This document shows positions 1 to 5,493 of a stretch of DNA of 5,493 nt, piece after piece. Source of the DNA: Anaerolineales bacterium UBA5069 (GTDB lineage: Bacteria > Chloroflexota > Anaerolineae > Caldilineales > Caldilineaceae); the NCBI GenBank assembly GCA_002415895.1, contig DIAV01000370.1, positions 1 through 5,493 on the forward strand, read 5' to 3'. Numbering within the stretch: the stretch's first letter is position 1; every line of letters begins with the position of its first letter. Both the position numbers and the translations under genes were made by a program. The notes below the pieces were generated by a model. It was given only the letters and a program-made list of their open reading frames with translations. It was not told the DNA's origin and made no database searches.

Positions 1-602
1 CGCGCCCGGCCCCCCGCCCCCCCGCGCCTGCCGAGCTGGCCGCCCCGCGCTGGAGCGAGGATCCCGCACCGCTGCTGCGCCTGCTGGTCGAGCCGCCAGC
101 CGCCCCCGCCCCCGCCGATGAGCACGCCATCAGCGTGCTGCTCGCCTCAATTGACTCGCGCGATACGCAGGCCCGCAAGGACGCGCAAATCAGCATCGAT
201 CTGCTGCGCACCCTTGTGCCCTTGCAAAGCCGCACCATCGACGCGCTGACGCACGACTTCGCCGGCGCGCGCCGCTGGGCATGGGGCGCAAGCCGCGAAG
301 CCATGGGCGATCAGCGTCTGACAGAGGCGGACGATGTCTTCCTCTTTGAGCTGGAAGAACTCAAGCGCATGATGACCAACGAGTGGAACGTGAGCGACCG
401 CGCCGAAATTCATGCCACCGCCGCCAAGCGCAAGGCCGAGTTTGCAGGCTGGCAAACCGCCGCCGCACCCGACCTGCTCTTTGGCGATGCACCCGCCGAA
501 ACGCTGGACCGGCTGGAGCCTTCGCCCGTGCTGCTGCCCGGCCTCTATTTGCAGAGCGCACACCCGCGCAATGGTGAAGGCGTAACACGCACGGGCGGAT
601 AA
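1..602 (+). CDS. 3' part of a PEP-utilising (PEP synthase / rifampicin phosphotransferase-like) protein, phospho-His domain absent
   Basis: The open frame enters from the left edge (first whole codon at 3) and ends at TAA 600-602. The GTG at 135 is probably internal, because the frame stays open upstream of it. About 200 residues are visible. They begin with a Pro/Ala-rich stretch, then a helical region with an ARRWAWGASREAM segment (about 267-305) and DDVFLFELEEL (330-362). Next comes a charged helix with AAKRKAEFAGWQ (about 420-455) and then PDLLFGD. This order matches, from memory, the linker region of PEP synthase-like and rifampicin phosphotransferase-like proteins, between the ATP-grasp domain and the swivelling histidine domain. 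Such enzymes use ATP to phosphorylate a small substrate or pyruvate through a phospho-His intermediate. Only about 37 residues follow LLFGD, so no histidine domain fits. The gene may be truncated, have a different domain order, or rely on a separate subunit. The family call is moderate; the substrate is unknown. Confidence 0.6.
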   Translation, partial: RPAPRPPAPAELAAPRWSEDPAPLLRLLVEPPAAPAPADEHAISVLLASIDSRDTQARKDAQISIDLLRTLVPLQSRTIDALTHDFAGARRWAWGASREAMGDQRLTEADDVFLFELEELKRMMTNEWNVSDRAEIHATAAKRKAEFAGWQTAAAPDLLFGDAPAETLDRLEPSPVLLPGLYLQSAHPRNGEGVTRTGG

Positions 603-606
603 AGTC

Positions 607-627
607 CCGTGGCGCAAAAGCGCATGG
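607..627 (+). other. Short bulged hairpin just after the first gene
   Basis: Starting 5 bases after the TAA stop, CCGTGGCGC (607-615) can pair with GCGCATGG (620-627) across an AAAA loop. This gives eight base pairs, one of them G-T, with G611 bulged. No T-tract follows, so it is not an intrinsic terminator by itself. It could protect the 3' end of the upstream transcript or slow polymerase. It may also be chance in GC-rich DNA. Confidence 0.25.
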
Positions 628-637
628 CCTGCCCATC

Positions 638-666
638 TTGGGTCTTCACCCATTTTCAAGTATCAT
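638..666 (+). promoter_or_regulatory. Candidate sigma-70-type promoter for the glycosyltransferase pair
   Basis: TTGGGT (638-643) stands 17 bases from TATCAT (661-666). The -10 matches consensus at five of six positions and the -35 at three of six, with ideal spacing. A start near 673 would give a leader of about 80 bases before the ATG at 755. A second -10-like box, TATGAT at 687-692, has no good -35 at the right distance. The -35 overlaps the small terminator stem. This is a visual match only, and sigma consensus in the presumed phylum may differ. Confidence 0.35.
639..656 (+). terminator. Small intrinsic-terminator-like hairpin with T4
   Basis: A perfect five-base-pair stem, TGGGT (639-643) with ACCCA (648-652), closes a CTTC loop and is followed directly by TTTT (653-656). 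It lies 37 bases past the stop of the upstream gene and before the glycosyltransferase operon, where a terminator is expected. The stem is short and the T-run is only four, so termination would be partial at best. GCCCA at 631-635 can pair with the same TGGGT, giving a competing structure. Confidence 0.35.
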
Positions 667-741
667 CCAGCGCATAGTTCGCGCGGTATGATCGGGCCGG
701 GTGCATGTTCCCCTGGCCCATGGGGCTTGCCCCCACCGAAT

Positions 742-747
742 ACAGGT
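742..747 (+). promoter_or_regulatory. Weak ribosome-binding site supporting the ATG at 755
   Basis: ACAGGT contains a short AGG core (744-746) eight bases before ATG 755. It is the reason for preferring that start over the in-frame GTG at 701, before which I see only the poorly placed CGGGCCGG. The match to anti-Shine-Dalgarno is short, so the choice is tentative. Confidence 0.35.
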
Positions 748-754
748 TGATTCC

Positions 755-1861
755 ATGATTCATGACCCAGTCGCAGAGGCGCCGGAAAGCGCAGCAGAGA
801 GCCTAAGCACCGGCCCACGCGCAGATGACGGCGCGCCAATCAGCAGCGCGCCCAATGCGCGCGTGCAACCCGATGCACAACTGCCACAGCCCGTCTACCC
901 CGAGCACCCGCGCATCTCCATCGTCATTCCCCTCTACAATGAAGAGGAGAGCATTCCCGCTCTCTATGACGGTCTGGTGGCCGCCATTGCCAATTATGGC
1001 CAGCCCGCCGAAGTACTGATTGTGGATGACGGCTCGAAGGATCGCAGCTTCGAACTTCTGCGCGCGCTTGCCCTTAAGGACCCGCGCTTTACCATTTTGC
1101 GCCTGCGCCGCAATTCGGGGCAGACGGCTGCTTTCTCGTGCGGCTTTGATCACGCACGCGGCGACGTTGTGATTACCATGGATGCCGATCTGCAGAATGA
1201 CCCCATGGACATTCCGCTGCTCATGGCCAAGATCGACGAGGGCTACGACATTGTGAGCGGCTGGCGCCTCAATCGCCAGGATCGCTATCTTGACCGCAAG
1301 CTGCCCTCGATGATGGCCAATCGCCTGATCTCCAACGTCACGGATGTGCGCCTGCATGATTATGGTTGCAGCCTCAAGGCCTACCGGCGCGATGTGCTGC
1401 AGCATGTGCATCTCTACGGCGAACTGCACCGCTTCATCCCCGCGCTGGCCAGCCAGGTGGGCGGCACGGTGACCGAAGTGCCCGTCAACCACCGCGCACG
1501 CCAATTTGGCAGCAGCAAGTACGGCATCTCGCGCACTGTGCGCGTCATGCTGGACCTGATCACCGTCTGGTTCCTGGGCAGCTATCAAACGCGGCCGATT
1601 CACGTATTTGGGCTGCTGGGCATGCTTTCAGCCGCCATGGGCACGCTGATTGGTCTCTATCTCACCTTTATCAAGATATTCCTCGGTGTACCTATTGGTG
1701 GGCGGCCCATGCTGCTGCTGGCTGTGCTGCTGGTGGTGATTGGCGTACAACTGATTACCATGGGGCTGCTGGGCGAGATGGTGACGCGCACCTACTACGA
1801 GAGCCAGAACAAGCCCATCTACATCCTGCGCGAGAGTGTTACGCTCGGCGCACCCGCCTGA
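755..1861 (+). CDS. GtrB/ArnC/DPM1-like family 2 glycosyltransferase (polyprenyl-phosphate sugar synthase)
   Basis: This 368-residue enzyme should transfer a sugar from a nucleotide donor to a polyprenyl phosphate at the inner face of the cytoplasmic membrane. A poorly ordered N-terminal extension of about 50 residues, rich in Ala, Pro and Ser, precedes a GT-A domain. That domain opens with SIVIPLYNEEES (about 55-66) and has the nucleotide-binding VDDGSKD (90-96), RRNSGQTAAFSCGFDHARGD, and the metal-binding DADLQND (143-149). GWRLNRQDR, DYGCSLKAYRRDV and the basic RQFGSSKYGISR (about 249-260) follow. Two hydrophobic helices lie at about 281-311 and 319-343, as in GtrB/ArnC-type enzymes. ATG 755 was chosen over GTG 701 (386 residues) for its spacing to ACAGG. 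The next gene begins within about 20 bases, so they are probably co-transcribed. The family is secure; the sugar (glucose, mannose, aminoarabinose or other) cannot be read from sequence alone. Confidence 0.9.
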   Translation: MIHDPVAEAPESAAESLSTGPRADDGAPISSAPNARVQPDAQLPQPVYPEHPRISIVIPLYNEEESIPALYDGLVAAIANYGQPAEVLIVDDGSKDRSFELLRALALKDPRFTILRLRRNSGQTAAFSCGFDHARGDVVITMDADLQNDPMDIPLLMAKIDEGYDIVSGWRLNRQDRYLDRKLPSMMANRLISNVTDVRLHDYGCSLKAYRRDVLQHVHLYGELHRFIPALASQVGGTVTEVPVNHRARQFGSSKYGISRTVRVMLDLITVWFLGSYQTRPIHVFGLLGMLSAAMGTLIGLYLTFIKIFLGVPIGGRPMLLLAVLLVVIGVQLITMGLLGEMVTRTYYESQNKPIYILRESVTLGAPA

Positions 1862-1882
1862 TTGCCTAAAACTCCCTTTGCC

Positions 1883-4384
1883 ATGCACACACCGGCTGTA
1901 GTCGCGGAATCCGAGCTGGCCGCAGAGACTGCCGCCGACATGTTGGCGCGCGGTAACTCGCCGCGCGGCAACTCTGCGCGCAGTGACTCGGCGCGAGCAA
2001 ACACCGCACAGGGTGGCGTGCTGCGCGGCGCGCTGCTGGCCGCGCTGTGGGTAACGCTGGCGCTGCTGCCCACATTGCTCACGAAGCTGGGCGCCAACCT
2101 GAACCCCGACGAGCATCAATTTATTGTTGCAGGCGTATTGCTGGCGCGCGAGGGCATGCTGCCTTATCGCGACTACGCCTACTTTCACGTGCCCAACCTG
2201 GCGCTGGTCTACGCTGCGCTCTTTAGCGCGGTGCATAGCCTGCTGCTCTCGGCGCGTCTCCTTTCGCTGGCGTTCGGCGCGTTGCTGCTGCTGACGCTGC
2301 TCCTCTTCACGCGCCGCCGCTGGCGCGCAGAAGGAGCGCCTGCGCCCCGCTGGAGCGAGGCCGCAGCGGCGCTCATCTTTGGCCTGACGCCCCTCTTTAT
2401 CTATACCAGCGGCCGCGCCTGGAACCACGACCTGCCCATATTGCTTACGGTGTGGGCCACGCTGCTGCTTGTCTACAGCCTGCGCGCGCAGGCACCCTGG
2501 GGCTGGGCGCCGTGGGTCGGGCTGATCGTGACGGGCTTTCTGGTTGGCTTTGCCGCAGGCACGCGCTCATCTTTTGCCTTCCTGCTGCTGCCGCTGGCCG
2601 TTGCCGCGGCTGTGGGCGCGCCTACCAGCGCACGCAGCGTGGGGCCTGTGCTGGTGCGGCTGGTTGCCTTTGGCGCAGGTGCAACCCTTGGCCTGCTGCC
2701 TGTTGCCTACATGGCCGCACAGGCGCCTGCCGCCTTCATCTTCGGCAATCTGGAATATGCGCGCCTCAACACCATCTATCGCATTGCCGAAGGCTTTACC
2801 ACGGCCATGAGCCTGCCGGGTAAACTGGCGCTGCTGGGGGGCGAACTGCTGCGCCCGGGCAACCTTGTGGTGCTCGTTGCGTATCTGGCCTGCGGCTTGC
2901 CGCAGCGCCGGCAGTGGCGCAATTGGCCGGTGCAACTGCGCACGCTTATCCTGGTCATGCTCCCCTTCCTGCTGGCAGGCGCATTTGCGCCCACACCTGC
3001 ATGGCGCCAGTACTTCTATGTGCTCATGCCCTTCCTCTGGATTGCGGCGCTGGACGGCCTGGCGGCGCGCCCGCCGCAGTGGTGGGGCGGGCAGCGCGCG
3101 CAGCGCGGCCTGCTGCTGTTGTTGCTGCTGCTGGCATCACTCTATGCGTTTGACAACCGGCGCGACCTGCACGCCACCTTCACGGGGCGCTGGTATCCCG
3201 TGCTGTACCACAACGCCGGTGTGGAGATTGCCGGTTTGCTGGGGCCGCAGAGCCACGTGCTTACCCTTGCGCCCACGCTGCCGCTTGAAGGGGGCTTGCA
3301 GATCTATCCCGAGCTGGCAACGGGCCCCTTTGCCCTGCGCGCCGCCACGATGACGACGCTTGAGCAGCAGGTTGCCAACCATTTGCCCCCCGTGGGCAAG
3401 CTCGATGGCTGGCTGGTGGGGCGGCCACCGCGCGCGTCGCTGCTGCGCGCCGACCGCAATGACTACGCCGACGAGAAGGCGCTGGCCGACTATGTGACGG
3501 CCACGGGCTTTGTGCCGCTGCCTCTGCGCGACAAGAGCACACTCTACGTCAACCCGCTCGCGCTGTGGGATGAGAACATTCGCCTTGCCGCCATGACGCG
3601 CACGCCCGCTGCGCCCGTTCCCGGCGACACACTTGCGTTCCTCAACTATATGCAGGCGCAGCAACCCACCGCGGCCAACCTCAGCCGCCTGCTGCGTTTG
3701 CGCCACGCCGATGGCACCTCCGCGGGCGCGGTTGTGGCCCAGGCCGGCGGCTGGCCGTGGGGCCGCCCCACCACAGCGTGGCAGCCCGACGAGCTTTGGT
3801 TTGACGGCGTGGAGATTGCACTCCCAGCCGACGCGCCGCCCGGCCTCTATCGCGCTGAATTGGCGCTCTATGATGCCGAGACAGACGCGCTGCTGCCCCT
3901 TGCACTGCGCATGGGCAACTTCACCGATGGCGCGAGCTACGGCGAATTCTTTGCCACGGGCAACTGGCCGGGCGCGCCAACAACGCCCCTGCGTCCCGAT
4001 ACGCGCATTGGCGACTTTGCTCACCTGCAGGGCTACACGCTTGCCGCAGACGCACCCGACACCCTTAACCTGCGCCTCTTCTGGCAGGGGGCGCGCCCTG
4101 CCACAGCCGATTATACGGTCTTTACGCAGTTGCTGGATGGCACGGGCACGCCCATTGCCCAGCACGACAAACCGCCGCTGGGCGGCTTCTATCCCACATC
4201 CGCGTGGGCCCCCGATCTGGCCTTTGCCGATGACTTTGTGCTGCCGCTGCCCAACCCGCTGCCGCCCGGCCCCTATACGCTGCTGGTGGGCATGTACGAC
4301 CCCGCCACAGGCGCGCGCCAGCCTGTTGCAAAACAAGGCCAGCCCGCAGGCGACGCCGTCACCATGCCCGTAACGCTTCCCTGA
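1883..4384 (+). CDS. PMT/ArnT-like (GT-C fold) membrane glycosyltransferase with duplicated C-terminal beta-rich domains
   Basis: This roughly 833-residue integral membrane protein probably takes a sugar from a polyprenyl-phosphate donor on the outer face of the membrane and attaches it to a protein, lipid or glycan acceptor. After a hydrophilic N-terminus with an Arg/Asn/Ser pentapeptide repeat, about 11-12 hydrophobic segments run from residue 47 to 422. The first external loop carries NPDEHQF (74-80), whose Asp-Glu sits where GT-C enzymes keep their catalytic acid. PYRDY (94-98) follows it. After the last helix (eight consecutive Leu) comes an extracytoplasmic region with LEGGLQIYPELATGPFALR, also found in related transferases. 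Two similar beta-rich modules (about 581-673 and 725-815) end the protein. ATG 1883 is preferred, but TTG 1862, directly after the previous TGA, would add seven residues; neither has a clear ribosome site, so translation may be coupled. The acceptor is unknown. The GT39 versus GT83 assignment was not resolved. Confidence 0.85.
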   Translation: MHTPAVVAESELAAETAADMLARGNSPRGNSARSDSARANTAQGGVLRGALLAALWVTLALLPTLLTKLGANLNPDEHQFIVAGVLLAREGMLPYRDYAYFHVPNLALVYAALFSAVHSLLLSARLLSLAFGALLLLTLLLFTRRRWRAEGAPAPRWSEAAAALIFGLTPLFIYTSGRAWNHDLPILLTVWATLLLVYSLRAQAPWGWAPWVGLIVTGFLVGFAAGTRSSFAFLLLPLAVAAAVGAPTSARSVGPVLVRLVAFGAGATLGLLPVAYMAAQAPAAFIFGNLEYARLNTIYRIAEGFTTAMSLPGKLALLGGELLRPGNLVVLVAYLACGLPQRRQWRNWPVQLRTLILVMLPFLLAGAFAPTPAWRQYFYVLMPFLWIAALDGLAARPPQWWGGQRAQRGLLLLLLLLASLYAFDNRRDLHATFTGRWYPVLYHNAGVEIAGLLGPQSHVLTLAPTLPLEGGLQIYPELATGPFALRAATMTTLEQQVANHLPPVGKLDGWLVGRPPRASLLRADRNDYADEKALADYVTATGFVPLPLRDKSTLYVNPLALWDENIRLAAMTRTPAAPVPGDTLAFLNYMQAQQPTAANLSRLLRLRHADGTSAGAVVAQAGGWPWGRPTTAWQPDELWFDGVEIALPADAPPGLYRAELALYDAETDALLPLALRMGNFTDGASYGEFFATGNWPGAPTTPLRPDTRIGDFAHLQGYTLAADAPDTLNLRLFWQGARPATADYTVFTQLLDGTGTPIAQHDKPPLGGFYPTSAWAPDLAFADDFVLPLPNPLPPGPYTLLVGMYDPATGARQPVAKQGQPAGDAVTMPVTLP
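1946..2005 (+). repeat. Four-copy 15-bp in-frame tandem repeat (pentapeptide ARGNS-type)
   Basis: Four consecutive 15-base units encode ARGNS, PRGNS, ARSDS and ARANT. Units 1 and 2 are the closest at the DNA level, while units 3 and 4 have drifted. Because 15 is a multiple of three, copy-number change would keep the frame. The repeat lies in the hydrophilic segment before the first membrane helix of the GT-C enzyme. It looks like a minisatellite that has started to degenerate. Confidence 0.75.
3623..4327 (+). repeat. Protein-level tandem duplication of a beta-sandwich-like module in the GT-C enzyme
   Basis: Two segments, 3623-3901 and 4055-4327, encode modules of about 91-93 residues with matching landmarks. 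Both open with a DTL phrase (GDTLAFLNY / PDTLNLRLFW). Both have a G-rich turn and a T-x-A-W motif (PTTAWQPDELWF / PTSAWAPDLAFA). Both close with PPGLYRAELALYDAETDA or PPGPYTLLVGMYDPATGA. The pairing is plain by eye, but the DNA is well diverged, so the duplication is old. Such modules resemble immunoglobulin-like extracytoplasmic folds; a binding role is inference. Confidence 0.65.
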
Positions 4385-4411
4385 CAGCCGCACACGCAAA
4401 TTTGTGCAGGT

Positions 4412-4456
4412 CTCAACCTGCCGCCGCGCCTATTCCGGCGCGGTGGCCTGGTTGAG
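4412..4456. terminator. Strong hairpin between convergent genes, possible bidirectional terminator
   Basis: The left arm 4412-4430 and right arm 4437-4456 can form 11 pairs (one G-T), a one-by-two internal loop, then seven more pairs, around the six-base loop TATTCC (4431-4436). It lies 27 bases past the GT-C gene stop. It also covers the last codons and TAG stop (4430-4432) of the opposing dehydrogenase gene. Neither side has a proper T-tract, so it is not a textbook intrinsic terminator. In a GC-rich genome it could still stop or stabilise transcripts from both sides. Confidence 0.5.
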
Positions 4457-5493
4457 ATTGAGCACGCGCATGAGTTTGCGCACAGTGAAGCGGTCGCGCA
4501 GGAAGTGCGAATACTGCTCTGCCATAAACTTCTCTTCGGCGCTCAGCCCCAGCTCGGCCACGGTGGTGGGGCCGCCCGCCGTGCGCAGCCAGTGCGCAAC
4601 TTCTGCGGCCGGCGGCACCCCAGCCGCGGCGGCCTGAATGGCATCCCAGTTCTTCAGAATGCGCCGCTTGAGCGCATCATAGTCGGCGGGGGACATGTCC
4701 AGGAAGGGGCGCATGGTCTCCACCACCTCATCGCTCAGCGGCCCAAAGATGCGGCGAATGGTGGCAATATCGGCCTCACGGTCGGGCTGGGTGGCGGCTT
4801 CGAGCAGGTCGGTCACGTCGGCACGCGCGAGGTCGCGCACCTGCGCGTACAGATCAGCCGCCAGCACAGTGCCTACACCGGTTTTGGCCCCGTGCAGAAT
4901 CGCGGGCCGCCCCTCGCGCAGCAGCATCATCTCCCAATAATGCGAATAGTGATGCTCCGTGCCCGAGGCCGGGCGCGAGTTGTTGAAGTCAACCATGCAC
5001 CAGCCCGAATCGAAGAGCGCCTGCATCAACACGGTGATGCCCTCGGGCGAGGCAGCGGCAATCGCATCGGCGCTGGCGGCGCAGCGCTGCGCCGTGGCCA
5101 GCATGCGCACGGCAATTTCCTCGTCAAAGAGTTCGTCGCGCATGAGGTGCGCCAGGCGGAAATCGGCCACGGAGGTGAACTTCGCGAGCATGTCGCCAAA
5201 ACCGGCGGCAATCATGGGGCGCGGTGCAGAGGTTAGCGTGTTGATGTCGGCAAAGACAGCAATCGGCGGCTGGCAGTTGAAGGTGACCTTGACGCCGCTC
5301 ACGATCATGGGCGCACCCACGGAAACGTAGGCATCCACAGAGGGGGCCGTGGGAATCGAGATGAACTCGAGGCGCGTGCGGTGTGCAGCAAAGCGGTCGA
5401 TGTCGGTGACGGTGCCCGATCCCACGGAGACAAGCGTGCGCTCCTCATTTTCCAGCGCAATCAACAACTGATAGACGTGCTCGCCGTCGGCCA
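4430..5493 (-). CDS. sn-glycerol-1-phosphate dehydrogenase, EgsA/AraM family (5' end beyond window)
   Basis: This iron-alcohol-dehydrogenase-like enzyme should interconvert dihydroxyacetone phosphate and sn-glycerol-1-phosphate using NAD(P)H, in the cytoplasm. The visible 353 residues run from the right edge to TAG (4430-4432). The TTG at 5467 is not a convincing start, because the frame continues upstream with ADGEHVYQ; some tens of N-terminal residues are probably missing. Landmarks are the nucleotide-binding VGSGTVTDI (about 5396-5425), PTAPSVDAYVS, and three expected metal ligands. These are Asp in GFGDMLAK (codon 5192-5194), His in SGTEHHYSHYWEM (codon 4952-4954) and His in LHGAKTGVGT (codon 4892-4894). 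All are intact, so the enzyme is likely active. The last 80 or so residues form a helical tail ending RKLMRVLNLNQATAPE. It is convergent with the glycosyltransferase genes, so its promoter lies outside the window. AraM of Bacillus is the best-known bacterial relative. Confidence 0.88.
   Translation of the reverse strand, partial: ADGEHVYQLLIALENEERTLVSVGSGTVTDIDRFAAHRTRLEFISIPTAPSVDAYVSVGAPMIVSGVKVTFNCQPPIAVFADINTLTSAPRPMIAAGFGDMLAKFTSVADFRLAHLMRDELFDEEIAVRMLATAQRCAASADAIAAASPEGITVLMQALFDSGWCMVDFNNSRPASGTEHHYSHYWEMMLLREGRPAILHGAKTGVGTVLAADLYAQVRDLARADVTDLLEAATQPDREADIATIRRIFGPLSDEVVETMRPFLDMSPADYDALKRRILKNWDAIQAAAAGVPPAAEVAHWLRTAGGPTTVAELGLSAEEKFMAEQYSHFLRDRFTVRKLMRVLNLNQATAPE

Noticed and set aside
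147..659. 170-codon minus-strand frame opposite the first gene
   Set aside because: The plus frame has a recognisable charged helical pattern (DDVFLFELEEL). The antisense is Cys/Ala/Gly-rich with no motif.
803..1603. 266-codon minus-strand frame opposite the GT2 gene
   Set aside because: The plus-strand frame carries all the canonical GT2 motifs. The antisense product is Ala/His/Gln-rich with no domain.
46..2360. A shared CGCTGGAGCGAGG phrase at about 48-60 and 2348-2360
   Set aside because: Only about 13 bases match, and both copies encode the short, common string RWSE in unrelated proteins; coincidence in GC-rich coding DNA.
1628..2428. 266-codon minus-strand frame spanning the GT2/GT-C junction
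   Set aside because: The product is compositionally biased (Gln/Arg/Ala) and overlaps two well-supported genes; it is a shadow frame.
3137..4399. 420-codon open frame on the minus strand opposite the GT-C gene
   Set aside because: It is the antisense of strongly supported coding sequence. Its product is Arg/Gly/Gln-rich with no recognisable motifs, as expected of a mirror frame in GC-rich DNA.
4505..5236. 243-codon plus-strand frame opposite the dehydrogenase
   Set aside because: It is antisense to a gene with intact family motifs and metal ligands; the product is His/Gly/Arg-rich with no domain.
1..5493. Search for CRISPR arrays, tRNA or rRNA genes, insertion sequences and phage or defence genes
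   Set aside because: I saw no regularly spaced repeats, cloverleaf-like segments, transposase motifs or terminal inverted repeats. Almost all of the window is explained by four metabolic or envelope genes.

Overview
The window is GC-rich (roughly 63-65% by eye) bacterial DNA with tight gene packing. The best taxonomic guess is Chloroflexota, probably an Anaerolineae-like lineage. The main reason is the third gene: a multi-membrane-span glycosyltransferase with a C-terminal extracytoplasmic beta-rich tail carrying phrases such as DYTVFTQLLDG, PPLGGFYPTSAW and LPPGPYTLLVGMYDPATG. I associate that architecture strongly with this phylum. The assignment is inference from recalled family knowledge, not a search.

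Layout. (1) Positions 1-602 (+) hold the 3' end of a gene resembling the helical middle region of PEP-synthase / rifampicin-phosphotransferase-like PEP-utilising proteins. It stops without the C-terminal phospho-histidine domain usually expected there. (2) Positions 603-754 are intergenic, with a bulged hairpin, a small terminator-like hairpin followed by T4, and a plausible sigma-70-type promoter. (3) Positions 755-1861 (+) encode a GtrB/ArnC/DPM1-like family 2 glycosyltransferase with two C-terminal membrane helices. (4) Positions 1883-4384 (+), almost abutting it, encode a roughly 833-residue PMT/ArnT-like (GT-C fold) membrane glycosyltransferase. It has a four-unit pentapeptide repeat near its N-terminus and a duplicated beta-sandwich-like C-terminus. 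(5) Positions 4385-4429 are a short convergent gap leading into a strong hairpin (4412-4456). (6) Positions 4430-5493 (-) hold an sn-glycerol-1-phosphate dehydrogenase (EgsA/AraM family) gene whose 5' end lies beyond the right edge.

How the genes fit together. The two glycosyltransferases form a classical pair. The GT2 enzyme would move a sugar from a nucleotide donor onto a polyprenyl phosphate at the cytoplasmic face. After flipping, the GT-C enzyme would transfer that sugar to an acceptor outside the membrane. The acceptor cannot be told from this window. The opposing G1P dehydrogenase belongs to glycerophosphate/lipid metabolism and is transcribed independently. I see no RNA genes, CRISPR arrays, insertion sequences, attachment sites or phage genes. 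Nothing here is convincingly a new system. The items most worth a second look are the missing catalytic domain in gene 1, the in-frame minisatellite and domain duplication in gene 3, and the stop-codon-spanning hairpin between the convergent genes.
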